From: a virus
Virus record (IMG/VR): IMGVR_UViG_3300046660_000385
Coordinates: 1 to 64,000 of that record
Direction: 5' to 3' (one strand)
Length of the DNA stretch: 64,000 nt
A program made the position numbers and the translations under genes. Below the pieces are notes generated by a model. That model was not told the origin of the DNA, searched no databases, and saw only the letters and a program-made list of their open reading frames with translations. This document shows positions 48,891 through 57,053 of this stretch, one piece after another. Every line of letters begins with the position of its first letter. Position 1 is the first letter of the stretch.

Positions 48891-49114
48891 AAACCATCAT
48901 CCACGTCCACCAGCAGAAGATCCGCGCCAACATCGGCAAGCCGGCCGCCGAGCAGGAACCGCCGCTGACCGTGAAAACCTACAAATCGAACGACTACGCG
49001 TTCGAGGTCGAGATCCTCGGCCCGTCGCGCGTCGTGTACTCCCCGGACAAGCCGTTGTCCTGCGGCGCGCGCGTGTGGATAGAAGCGCAGGGCGAGGTCA
49101 GGATCGTTCGCTAA
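48887..49114 (+). CDS. small hypothetical protein
   Basis: 75 aa, beta-rich end (VWIEAQGEVRIVR). Overlaps the previous stop by 4 bases. Function unknown. Confidence 0.62.
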   Translation: MKTIIHVHQQKIRANIGKPAAEQEPPLTVKTYKSNDYAFEVEILGPSRVVYSPDKPLSCGARVWIEAQGEVRIVR

Positions 49115-49118
49115 AGCG

Positions 49119-49415
49119 TCAGCGTGCGAGGACGTCGCGCGGGTCGATGCCCTGGTCGCTCAGGCGCTTGTACCGGCTGGCGACGGCGCGCGCGTCCGCG
49201 ATGCTCCATGACCGCACGTCGCCAATGGTGATGCGCAGCTGGATTCTCGGCGTGACGCGCCGCACCTTCGTCTCGAAGATGAACGACTTGGCGCCGCCGC
49301 GCGTCACCCGGACGCCCAGGCCCGGACAGGCGCCGTCCCAGTAGAGCGTCTGGTCCTTGCCCTCGGCGCACTCGAACGACGCGATCAGATCAACTGTGAG
49401 TTCGGGCCACTGCAT
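49119..49415 (-). CDS. orphan N-terminal domain of a tyrosine integrase
   Basis: 98 aa from the ATG at 49413-49415. The pattern WDGACPGLGVRVTRGGAKSF, LRITIGDVRSWSIADARAVA and LSDQGIDPR is the DUF4102-type arm-binding domain of P4-like integrases. The catalytic Arg-His-Arg-Tyr domain is absent and no remains of it are seen nearby. Frame and ribosome-binding site are intact, so it is a kept small gene or a recent remnant; it may compete for arm sites. It is the only minus-strand gene in the late region. Confidence 0.8.
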   Translation of the reverse strand: MQWPELTVDLIASFECAEGKDQTLYWDGACPGLGVRVTRGGAKSFIFETKVRRVTPRIQLRITIGDVRSWSIADARAVASRYKRLSDQGIDPRDVLAR

Positions 49416-49471
49416 GACGATTTCCAAAAAGCGGCAAGCCTAGCACAGTCCGCCCGCCATCCCCGTATCAG

Positions 49472-49494
49472 ACCCGCGCCCGCGGGTTTTTTTT
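49472..49494 (+). terminator. rho-independent terminator before the scaffold gene
   Basis: ACCCGCG-CC-CGCGGGT with eight T. Followed by a second GC hairpin and the AGGAG of the next gene, the same layout as at 21725 and 56207. Ends the portal transcript. Confidence 0.9.
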
Positions 49495-49531
49495 CGCCCG
49501 CACCCCGCGGGTTTCACCCAGGAGTCAATCA

Positions 49532-50557
49532 ATGAGCGCTATCCAACCGGACGTGCAAAACGATGCAGCACCGGCAGCACCGGCAGTAGAACCGATCCCG
49601 CAGATCGCCGCGCGCGAAGCCGCGCTCGAGGCGCTTGAAGCGCGCCACCAGGCCGAAATGGCCGCCCAGAACGGCTGGCAACTGCCGGCAGATCCGCCGG
49701 CCGAGCCGGCCCCGGACCAGCTGTCGCAGCAGCTGAGCGACCCGGCCCCCGAGCCGGCGCCAAGCGCGCAGGCCGCGCCGGCCAAGGTCAAGGTCAAGAT
49801 CGACGGCGAGGAAACCGAAGTCGCGCTCGACGAGTTGACCCGCCAGTACCAGAAGAATTCCGCCGCCGACAAGCGCCTGGCCGAAGCCACCCGCTTGCTG
49901 CGCGAGGCCCAGGAGGCCGAGGCTGCGCGCCTGCTGCGCGAACAGCAGCTGCAGCAGTACCAGGAACAGCTGCAGCAGCAGCCGCAGCACCAGGAACCGA
50001 ACCCCGCGGACGTCGACGCCGTCGCCGCCCGCAAAGATTTCCTCAAGGCCCTCTTTGAGGGTGATGAAGAAAGTGCGCTCACCAAGCTGGACGAAATGTT
50101 GGCTGGACGGCAGCAGGCCCAAGCGGCCGCGCCCATCCTCGACGTCGACCAGATCGCCCAGGCGGTGACGCACAACGTGCAGCAAAAGCTCGTCGTAGAG
50201 AGTGTATTGACGCAGAACCGACACGACTATCCCGAGATGTATAGCGATCCCGATATGGAATCCCTGGCCCTGGCCAAGATCCAGCGCAAGCAGGCCGAAG
50301 AAGGCATCGACTTCTTCAGCGCGCTGGACACGGTCTCGAAGGAGCTGGCGACGAAGTTCAACTGGGGCGCCGTACAGGAACCGGGCCGCCGTGACGATCC
50401 TGCACCGACCACGTCCTCCCGAGCGCAAAAGCTGGAAGCAAAGAAGTCGATCGACAACGTCACGTCGATCAACACCAAAACCGCGCCCAACGAGCCACAG
50501 CCCGAGGATGCGTCCTCGATCATCGCCGCCATGAAGGCGGCCCGCGCTGGCGGCTAA
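49532..50557 (+). CDS. capsid scaffolding protein
   Basis: 341 aa. Pro/Ala/Gln-rich N-terminal 100 residues, a KVKIDGEETEVALDELTRQY unit (the domain common in phage scaffolds), a coiled-coil (LREAQEAEAARLLREQQLQQ), and a helical C-terminus ending SSIIAAMKAARAGG. Directly before the capsid gene. Assembles the procapsid. Confidence 0.85.
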   Translation: MSAIQPDVQNDAAPAAPAVEPIPQIAAREAALEALEARHQAEMAAQNGWQLPADPPAEPAPDQLSQQLSDPAPEPAPSAQAAPAKVKVKIDGEETEVALDELTRQYQKNSAADKRLAEATRLLREAQEAEAARLLREQQLQQYQEQLQQQPQHQEPNPADVDAVAARKDFLKALFEGDEESALTKLDEMLAGRQQAQAAAPILDVDQIAQAVTHNVQQKLVVESVLTQNRHDYPEMYSDPDMESLALAKIQRKQAEEGIDFFSALDTVSKELATKFNWGAVQEPGRRDDPAPTTSSRAQKLEAKKSIDNVTSINTKTAPNEPQPEDASSIIAAMKAARAGG

Positions 50558-50595
50558 GCGCAATCCATCATTTTTGCAATCTAAGGAGAAATATT

Positions 50596-51540
50596 ATGGC
50601 TGGTCAAGTATGGCTGACTAATTCGCTCGGCGGTTACATGTGGTCGCCGAACCTGTCGAAAGTTCTGCGCATGAGCGTGCAGCCCCTCACGAAATTCCGT
50701 CAATTCGCGGATATCAAGGACGCTGCAGTGCAAGGCAAGGGAATCGGCGAATCTTTCCACTGGAATATTTATTCCGATGTGGCAACTCAGGGCACGACCC
50801 TGACCGAGGGCACCGCGATGCCGACCACCAACTTCATCATCCAGCAAGGGACGATGACGGTGACGGAATTCGGAAATAGTGTCCCGTACACAAGCAAGCT
50901 GGATGACCTCTCTGAACAGCCGGTGAAGGAGATCATCGCCAAGGTCCTGAAGAACGACGCCAAGAAGGCGTTCGACATCGCGGCCGAGGCGCAGTTCAAC
51001 CTGACCCCGCTGCGCGTGGTCCCGACCGGCGGCACCTCGACCTCGTCGGTCACGCTGTCGACCAACGGCACCGCGGCCGCCGCCAACGGCGTTGCACTCG
51101 GCAAGAATCACGTCAAGGCAATCGTCGACGTGATGAAAGAACGCAACGTGCCGCCGTATACGGGCGATGACTACATCAGCCTGGCCCACCCGACCACGTT
51201 CCGCCAGCTCAAGAACGACCTGGAAGCCGTGCACCAGTACGTGGACGCGGGTTTCCAAATGATCTTGAACGGCGAAATCGGCAGATATGAATCGGTTCGC
51301 TTCGTCGAACAGACCAATATCGCCAAGGCGAACTGGGCCTCGGGCCTGTCCAACTGGGCGTATTTCTTCGGCAACGACACTGTCGCAGAAGGAATCGTTA
51401 TCCCGGAGGAAATGCGCGGAGCTATTCCCTCGGATTATGGCCGCTCGCGCGGAATCGCGTGGTACTACCTCGGCGGTTTCGGTATTATTCACAATCAACC
51501 GAAAAATGCGCGCATCTTCAAGTGGGATTCGGCATCCTGA
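50596..51540 (+). CDS. major capsid protein (N4-gp56 family)
   Basis: 314 aa. Recognisable order: VWLTNSLGGYMWSPNLSKVL, GKGIGESFHWNIYSD, TMTVTEFGNSVPYTSKLDDL, a long spine helix (AKVLKNDAKKAFDIAAEAQF), YISLAHPTTFRQLKNDLEAV, and GAIPSDYGRSRGIAWYYLGGFGI, as in N4-gp56-like HK97-fold capsid proteins. AAGGAG 6 bases before the ATG. Parts of the gene (50596-50780 and 51240-51540) are AT-richer than the neighbours. Confidence 0.92.
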   Translation: MAGQVWLTNSLGGYMWSPNLSKVLRMSVQPLTKFRQFADIKDAAVQGKGIGESFHWNIYSDVATQGTTLTEGTAMPTTNFIIQQGTMTVTEFGNSVPYTSKLDDLSEQPVKEIIAKVLKNDAKKAFDIAAEAQFNLTPLRVVPTGGTSTSSVTLSTNGTAAAANGVALGKNHVKAIVDVMKERNVPPYTGDDYISLAHPTTFRQLKNDLEAVHQYVDAGFQMILNGEIGRYESVRFVEQTNIAKANWASGLSNWAYFFGNDTVAEGIVIPEEMRGAIPSDYGRSRGIAWYYLGGFGIIHNQPKNARIFKWDSAS

Positions 51541-51556
51541 CGCAATAATCTGCTAA

Positions 51557-51587
51557 ACATGCCCATGACTTGTAGTTATGGACATGT
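51557..51587 (+). promoter_or_regulatory. inverted repeat after the capsid gene
   Basis: ACATGCCCAT (51557-51566) and ATGGACATGT (51578-51587) around an 11-base loop, one mismatch. It could protect the capsid mRNA 3' end or act as a processing site. Confidence 0.5.
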
Positions 51588-51621
51588 AGTAGAAAACTTG
51601 CGCCAGAGCAGCGAAAAGGCC

Positions 51622-51655
51622 TTGCCCCTACCTTCCGGCGGGGCAACGGCTTTTT
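51622..51655 (+). terminator. rho-independent terminator after the capsid gene
   Basis: TTGCCCC ... GGGGCAA, extended to GCC/GGC, with five T. Ends the scaffold-capsid transcript. Confidence 0.82.
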
Positions 51656-51684
51656 CGTGACAGCCATTTCTTACGGAGGTCGCC

Positions 51685-51936
51685 ATGACCATCGAAAACA
51701 GCGAACTGAACAAGAGCGGCCCGCTCAAATCGTCAAATTCCTCATTTGACGGCGCCAGCGGCACCGGCAACGATCCGCCGCAGGCCGACCTGGCCCAGGG
51801 CTTCAGCCACCTGCCCGACCCCGAAAAGGTCCCGCACTGGCTACCGCAGAACGCCGACGACGGCGAGAACTATGTCGGCGAGATCTTCGGCGAACGCGGC
51901 GGCTTCGCCGGCCGCCCACGCGGCAACGAACGTTAA
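51685..51936 (+). CDS. small hypothetical virion-region protein
   Basis: 83 aa, low complexity, acidic (ENSELNKSGPLKSSNSSFDG, PHWLPQNADDGENYVGEIFG). GGAGG before the ATG. Possibly unstructured head decoration. Confidence 0.66.
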   Translation: MTIENSELNKSGPLKSSNSSFDGASGTGNDPPQADLAQGFSHLPDPEKVPHWLPQNADDGENYVGEIFGERGGFAGRPRGNER

Positions 51937-51952
51937 TCCCAAGGAGAACAGC

Positions 51953-52195
51953 ATGTCCGAATCGAACTACAAGCCGGACGGCACCGGCGTCGTCATGGGC
52001 GACAAGAAGCCGGTCCCGGATCGCGGCACCAGCACCGGCATGACCGGCATCAAGACCGACCTCGGCGGCATGAGCATCGACGTCGACGCCACCAACAGCA
52101 TGGGCGCCGTCGGCGACACCGGCAGCGACCCGATGGACCAGTGCTACGCACCGGACCCGACCTTCGGCAAGACCAGCCACAGCTTCAAGGAGTAA
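51953..52195 (+). CDS. small hypothetical virion-region protein
   Basis: 80 aa from the ATG at 51953 (AAGGAG). Gly/Asp/Thr-rich (GTSTGMTGIKTDLGGMSIDV). Function unknown. Confidence 0.66.
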   Translation: MSESNYKPDGTGVVMGDKKPVPDRGTSTGMTGIKTDLGGMSIDVDATNSMGAVGDTGSDPMDQCYAPDPTFGKTSHSFKE

Positions 52196-52199
52196 GCAC

Positions 52200-52400
52200 A
52201 TGGCCGACTTCGACCGCAACAAGCCGTACGCGCAGATCGTGAACGACGACGAGGGCCGCTGCTTCGAGCAGAACGGGGCCTACTTCACCGCCGACGGCAA
52301 GGCCTGGACCGCGCCCGGCGCCGAGGCCCCGGCCCCGGCCCCCAAGGCCAAGAAGGGCGCCGCCACCCAGCTCGACGCCCAGCTGCAGGAGCCAGCTTGA
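52200..52400 (+). CDS. small hypothetical virion-region protein
   Basis: 66 aa: MADFDRNKPYAQIVNDDEGR then an FEQNGAYFTADGKAW turn and an Ala/Lys/Pro-rich tail. Its stop overlaps the next TTG start. Confidence 0.63.
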   Translation: MADFDRNKPYAQIVNDDEGRCFEQNGAYFTADGKAWTAPGAEAPAPAPKAKKGAATQLDAQLQEPA

Positions 52401-53998
52401 CCTGGCGCCCGGATGACCCGACGGGCGACGAAGCCCGCAAGGTGGTCTGGGACGTCGTGCAGTACCTGCGCGGCACCGTGCTCGATCTCGGGTGCGGTCC
52501 GCGCAAGGTGCTGCCGCATGTCGTCGGCGTCGATTCCTGCGCCGACACGGCCCTGTTCGGCATCCCGATCCGCCCCGACGTCAAGGTCGACGACTGCGCC
52601 GACCTGGCCGACTTCGAGTCCGCGGCCGTGGACGCCGTGTTCTCCTCGCACCTGCTGGAACACATCGCCGACACCGGCAAAGCCCTCGCCGAATGGTGGC
52701 GCGTCCTGAAACCGGGCGGCCACCTGGTGCTGTACCTGCCGCACCGCGACCTGTACCCGAACATCGGCACCGAGGGCGCCAACCCCGACCACAAGCACGA
52801 TTTTTCTCCCGACGACGTGCTCGGCCACATCGCCAGCGTGGCCGCCGGCAGCCAGACCGGCATGGACGTGCTGGTCAACGAGACGCGCGACCAGGGCATG
52901 GAATACAGTTTCCTCCTCGTCGTCCAGAAGCTGGCCGAGGTCGACTGCCGCTCAAGCTACAAGAAGCCGCGCCCCGAGAAAACGGCGGCCGTGTTCCGCT
53001 GCGGCGGCTTCGGCGACATGATCCAGATGGCCAACATCCTGCCGCAGCTGCGCCGCGAGGGATACCACGTCACCGTCATCACCACGCCGTCCGGCCAGGA
53101 CATCGTCAAGCACGACCCGCACATCGACGACTTCGTGATCCTCGACCCGGACCTGGTGCCAAACCACGAGCTGCCGCTGTACTGGGAAGCCGTCAGCCGC
53201 CGCTACGACAAGTTCATCCAGCTGTCGGAGTCCGTCGAAGGGACCTTGCTCGCCATGCCGGGCCGCGCCAACCACATGTGGCCGCAGAGCGTGCGCCAGG
53301 TGGTGCTGAACAAGAACTACCTTGAGTGGACCAGCTTCATGTGCGAGCTGCCGTACTACTCCGAGGCCCGGTTCTACCCGGCCCCCGAAGAAGCCGGCAA
53401 GGCGCGCGGCTTCCTGACCGCGATCCAGCTGTTGCGCGCGCCGAAGGACCTGATGATCGGCGTGCCGACCCCGAAGGTGTTCACCATCATGTGGGCGCTG
53501 GCCGGCTCATCCGTCCACAAGTGGTCGCCCCACATGGATAGCGTCATCAGCCGCGTGCTGCTCGACATGCCCGAGGCGGTCGTGATCCTGACCGGCGACG
53601 AGGCCTGCCAGGTGCTCGAGTGCGGCTGGGAACTGGAACCGCGCGTGTACCGCGAATCCGGCAAGCAGACGATCCGCGAGACCCTCGCGCTGGCCCAGAA
53701 GGTGGATCTGGTGATCGGCCCGGAGACGGGCGTGCTGAACGCCGTCGCGTTCGAGGCCGACGTCGCCAAGCTCATCATGCTCTCGCACAGCTCGCGCGAG
53801 AACCTGACCAAGCACTGGGACAACACCATCACGCTCGAACCGAAAGGCACAGCTTGTTTCCCGTGCCACCGCCTGCATTATGGATCAGCATACTGCACCA
53901 CTGACGCGGCCACCGGCGCGGCCCAGTGCCAGGTCGACATCAGCGCGGCCGCGATCTTCGAGGCGATCAAGACCGTCTACGACGACTGGAAGGAGTGA
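52397..53998 (+). CDS. fused SAM methyltransferase and heptosyltransferase-like (GT9) protein
   Basis: 533 aa; TTG start at 52397-52399 (AGGAG upstream, overlapping the previous stop). About 1-170: class I methyltransferase (VLDLGCG at 28-34, FSSHLLEHIAD, WRVLKPGGHLVLYLP). About 190-533: GT9/ADP-heptose heptosyltransferase-type fold (FRCGGFGDMIQMANILPQL, VIGPETGVLNAVAFE, MLSHSSRENL). It may modify LPS, a virion glycan or nucleic acid. Such fusion within a head operon is unusual. Confidence 0.82.
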   Translation: MTWRPDDPTGDEARKVVWDVVQYLRGTVLDLGCGPRKVLPHVVGVDSCADTALFGIPIRPDVKVDDCADLADFESAAVDAVFSSHLLEHIADTGKALAEWWRVLKPGGHLVLYLPHRDLYPNIGTEGANPDHKHDFSPDDVLGHIASVAAGSQTGMDVLVNETRDQGMEYSFLLVVQKLAEVDCRSSYKKPRPEKTAAVFRCGGFGDMIQMANILPQLRREGYHVTVITTPSGQDIVKHDPHIDDFVILDPDLVPNHELPLYWEAVSRRYDKFIQLSESVEGTLLAMPGRANHMWPQSVRQVVLNKNYLEWTSFMCELPYYSEARFYPAPEEAGKARGFLTAIQLLRAPKDLMIGVPTPKVFTIMWALAGSSVHKWSPHMDSVISRVLLDMPEAVVILTGDEACQVLECGWELEPRVYRESGKQTIRETLALAQKVDLVIGPETGVLNAVAFEADVAKLIMLSHSSRENLTKHWDNTITLEPKGTACFPCHRLHYGSAYCTTDAATGAAQCQVDISAAAIFEAIKTVYDDWKE

Positions 53999-54002
53999 AC
54001 CC

Positions 54003-54659
54003 ATGACCCTGCAGGACCTCATCACCCTGTTTCGCAACGAGGCCGACGACGCCACCGAACCGTACCTGTGGAGCGACGACGAAGTCACCGAGTTCGCCAA
54101 CGACGCCGAGAACGAGGCCTGCCGGCGTGCGCGCCTGATCGTCGATTCCGGCTCTGCCGTGACCCAGCTGCTGGTCGACCCGATCCAGGGCGGCCTGGTG
54201 CGGCTCGACCCGGCCGTGATCTTCGTGCGCCGCGCCAAGATCGACGGCGGCCGTCCGCTGCACCGCATGGCGCTGCGCGACATGGATGCGCACAACCCGT
54301 ACTGGCAGAACGCGCAGCCCGGCCGGCCGCTGGCCTTCATCCCCGACCTCGATACCGGCGCGCTGCAGCTGCACCCGGCGCCCGCCGAGGAGGGCCTGCT
54401 GCGCCTGACCGTGATACGCACGCCGCTGGTCGAGATGAAGGGCATGGAGGACAGCCCGGAGATCGCCCCGCGCTTCCACCGCGCGCTGCGCTACTGGATG
54501 CTGTACCGCGCGTACAGCAAGCAGGACGCCCAGGCCAACGACCCGAAAAAGGCCGCCGATTCGCTGGCCCTGTTCGAGCAGGAGTTCGGCAAGAAGTCCT
54601 CGGCGATCGACGAGACCTGGATCGCGCGCGAGCAGCTCGACCACGACGGCACCTATTAA
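54003..54659 (+). CDS. head-tail adaptor-like protein (DUF6682 type)
   Basis: 218 aa. LQDLITLFRNEADDATEPYL, WSDDEVTEFANDAENEACRR, FHRALRYWMLYRAYSKQDAQ and a C-terminal helix match phage adaptor proteins of the DUF6682 type that bind under the portal. Position after capsid and before large tail genes agrees. Confidence 0.8.
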   Translation: MTLQDLITLFRNEADDATEPYLWSDDEVTEFANDAENEACRRARLIVDSGSAVTQLLVDPIQGGLVRLDPAVIFVRRAKIDGGRPLHRMALRDMDAHNPYWQNAQPGRPLAFIPDLDTGALQLHPAPAEEGLLRLTVIRTPLVEMKGMEDSPEIAPRFHRALRYWMLYRAYSKQDAQANDPKKAADSLALFEQEFGKKSSAIDETWIAREQLDHDGTY

Positions 54660-54676
54660 CCCACCCGGAGGCAATC

Positions 54677-54778
54677 ATGCAGGCAAGACTGAGACCGAAC
54701 AAGAAATGCGGCTGCACCCTGGAACAGGCCGTGTTCCTCATCCTGCTGTGGAACGCCTGTGTACGCGCGGCTCGCTAA
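54677..54778 (+). CDS. very small hydrophobic protein
   Basis: 33 aa, basic start, then CGCTLEQAVFLILLWNACVR, one possible membrane helix. GGAGG seven bases before the ATG. Overlaps the next frame by 20 bases. Short, hence moderate confidence. Confidence 0.5.
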   Translation: MQARLRPNKKCGCTLEQAVFLILLWNACVRAAR

Positions 54779-54926
54779 GGCCTGGGCCGCGGCCGTCGAC
54801 CGCACCCTCGACCTGCTCTGGGACGTGACGCTGCCGGTGTCGACCCGCTGCCCGGTGTGCGCGTTCTGGCGCGGCGTCGCCCTCGGCGGCGTGTCGATGC
54901 TCGTGATCGAAGGGATCGCCCGGTGA
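54759..54926 (+). CDS. very small protein, GTG start
   Basis: 55 aa, WAAAVDRTLDLLWDVTLPVS near the N-terminus, RCPVCAFW, then a hydrophobic VALGGVSMLVIEGIA end. It ends by overlapping the next GTG start (GTGA), which supports it. Confidence 0.5.
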   Translation: MYARLAKAWAAAVDRTLDLLWDVTLPVSTRCPVCAFWRGVALGGVSMLVIEGIAR

Positions 54927-56128
54927 AACCGATCCAGATCAAGGGTTTCCGCGGGATCAACAACCTGCAGGGACCCGAGTCGATCCAGGCGGTCCCGGGC
55001 CGCGACGATCCGCTGGTCGAGCTGGCCGACGCCGTCAACGTCGACATCGACGACCGCGGCGGCCTGCGCCGGCGCCTCGGCCAGTCGCTCCTGATCCCGG
55101 GCGAAGCCCATTCGCTGTACGCGGACGGCGAGCACTGCGTGTATATCCAGGGCGACATGATGTATTCGCTCGACCGCTCGATGGTGCCGACCGCCGTGGC
55201 GATGGGCCTCGACCCACTGCCGATGGCGTACGTCACGGTCGGCAACCGGGTCTACCACACCAACGGCAGCGACTCGGCCGTGTTCGAGGACGGCTACGTG
55301 CGCAGCTGGGGCATCCCGCTCGCCGCGACCGCCGTCGCCGCGTCCGCCACCCTCGGGCACCTGCCGGCCGGCGCCTACCTGTTCGCCATGACCCTGCTGC
55401 GCGAGGATGGCCAGGAGTCCGGCACCGGCATGGCCGGCCGCATCGACCTGCCCGACAACAGCGGCCTGGTGTTTTCGTGGGACGTCCCGCGCGACCCCGG
55501 GATCATGCGCGCCGTGCTGTACCTGTCGCAGGCCGACGCCGAGACCCTGTTCCTGGCGGCCGAGGCTGATGCCGGCGCCGGCCAGTATACGTATACAGGC
55601 GGGCCGCGCTCGATCCCGCTGGCCACCCAGTGGCTGGACCAGCCACCCGCCGGCCGCGCGCTGGCGTTCTACAAGGGCCGGATCTACATCGCCCGCGGCG
55701 AATTCCTCTACGCCACCACGGCCCTGTCCTATGAGCACTGCGACCTGCGCGACTACCGCGCGATCGACGGCAGCGCGATCCTGCTGCTGGCCGCCGTGGA
55801 GTCCGGCCTGTTCGTCTCGACCTCCCACGCCGTGTACTTCCTGTCCGGCAGCAGCTTCGGCGAGGGCGCGCTGGTCAAGAAGCTCGACGTGCCGGCCGTG
55901 GCCGGCTCGATGGTCCACGGCGACGCCGGCGAGATCCTCGGCAACCCGCAGCTGGCCGGCCAGGTGGCCGCCATGTTCGCCACCAGCCTCGGGATCGTGC
56001 TCGGCCTGCCCGACGGCACCATCCTGAACCTGACCGGCGAGCGCTACCAGCTGCCGCCCGTGCGCAGCGGCGCCGCCCTGCTGCGCCCCGGCCCCGACCA
56101 CCACTACCTGCTCGCGCTCGACGCCTAG
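54923..56128 (+). CDS. beta-rich virion protein
   Basis: 401 aa; GTG start at 54923. KPIQIKGFRGINNLQGPESI, LADAVNVDIDDRGGLRRRLG and repeated blades such as GNRVYHTNGSDSAVFEDGYV, YKGRIYIARGEFLYATTAL suggest a beta-propeller-like fold common in podophage tail tubes/nozzles. Placed after the adaptor; likely tail. Confidence 0.74.
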   Translation: MKPIQIKGFRGINNLQGPESIQAVPGRDDPLVELADAVNVDIDDRGGLRRRLGQSLLIPGEAHSLYADGEHCVYIQGDMMYSLDRSMVPTAVAMGLDPLPMAYVTVGNRVYHTNGSDSAVFEDGYVRSWGIPLAATAVAASATLGHLPAGAYLFAMTLLREDGQESGTGMAGRIDLPDNSGLVFSWDVPRDPGIMRAVLYLSQADAETLFLAAEADAGAGQYTYTGGPRSIPLATQWLDQPPAGRALAFYKGRIYIARGEFLYATTALSYEHCDLRDYRAIDGSAILLLAAVESGLFVSTSHAVYFLSGSSFGEGALVKKLDVPAVAGSMVHGDAGEILGNPQLAGQVAAMFATSLGIVLGLPDGTILNLTGERYQLPPVRSGAALLRPGPDHHYLLALDA

Positions 56129-56129
56129 C

Positions 56130-56190
56130 ACAGCGTTCAACGCTGTCAAGTCCTGAATTCGGTACTGAACTGGCTTCGTACCGAATTCAG
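56130..56190 (+). repeat. two successive perfect inverted repeats
   Basis: First ACAGCGT-TCA-ACGCTGT (56130-56146), then CTGAATTCGGTAC (56153-56165) and GTACCGAATTCAG (56178-56190) around a 12-base loop. Thirteen perfect base pairs, AT-richer than surroundings; directly after the stop of the previous gene and before a terminator. Confidence 0.78.
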
Positions 56191-56206
56191 TTCGCTTTCC
56201 CCAAGC

Positions 56207-56235
56207 AGCCCCGCATCCAGCGGGGCTTTTTTTTT
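56207..56235 (+). terminator. rho-independent terminator
   Basis: AGCCCCG, 7-base loop, CGGGGCT and nine T. Followed by another GC hairpin and AAGGAG, as at 21725 and 49472. Confidence 0.9.
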
Positions 56236-56270
56236 GCCCCGCTGACGGGGTTGACCCAAGGAGATTCACC

Positions 56271-57041
56271 ATGACGCTGCGCCTCTCGACCGCCGCCCGC
56301 GACTACATCAATAGCGCCGGTTCCCTGAAAGCCGCCTTCCAGGACGGCCAGATCCAGATCTATTCCGGCTCGCAGCCGCCCAGCGCGGACGCCGCGCCCA
56401 CCGGCACCCTGCTGTGCACCGTCACCGCCAGCTCGGCCGCCCGCACCGCCGAGGTGCTGGCCACCGGCACCGTAACCCTGTCCGGCAGCGCCGGCTCGGT
56501 CAACAGCGTCACCGTCGACGGCGTCTCGGTCATGGACGTGGCCGTGCCGTTCACCACCGACCTGACCACCACCGCCGCGCTGGTGGCCGCCGCGATCAAT
56601 GCCGCGCGCTCGGTGCCGGACTACACGGCGACGTCGGCCGGCGCGGTTGTCACGATTTCCGCCCCGCGTGGCATGGGCCTGGCCGCCAACGGCCTGGTCG
56701 TGGCCGCCGACGCCACCACCATGACCGCCACCGTGGCACCGATGTCCGGCGGCGTCACCGCCGCCAACGGCCTGAAATTCAGCGCGTCCAGCGGCGGCGT
56801 AGTCTCGAAACTGGACAGCCAGGCCTGGTCCGGCGTGGCGGTGGCAAGCGGCACTGCCGGCTGGTTCCGCTTCACCGGCTCGGTGGCCGACTCGGGCGCG
56901 GTCGACTCCACCGCCAGCCAGGTCCGCATGGACGGCGCGATCTCGACCTCGGGCGCGCAGCTGAACATGTCGAGCACCCTGCTCACCTCGGGCGCCACGC
57001 AGACCATCGCCAGCTTCCCGATCACCCTGCCGAGCGCATAA
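56271..57041 (+). CDS. virion protein, IYSGSQP family
   Basis: 256 aa. The N-terminal AARDYINSAGSLKAAFQDGQ-IQIYSGSQPPSAD block matches 21790-22209. A middle insertion (SGSAGSVNSVTVDGVSVMDV) and a Ser/Thr/Ala-rich end. Shared domain between two late modules 34 kb apart. Probably an external tail or fibre component. Confidence 0.72.
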   Translation: MTLRLSTAARDYINSAGSLKAAFQDGQIQIYSGSQPPSADAAPTGTLLCTVTASSAARTAEVLATGTVTLSGSAGSVNSVTVDGVSVMDVAVPFTTDLTTTAALVAAAINAARSVPDYTATSAGAVVTISAPRGMGLAANGLVVAADATTMTATVAPMSGGVTAANGLKFSASSGGVVSKLDSQAWSGVAVASGTAGWFRFTGSVADSGAVDSTASQVRMDGAISTSGAQLNMSSTLLTSGATQTIASFPITLPSA

Positions 57042-57053
57042 GGGGAGGCGCGC

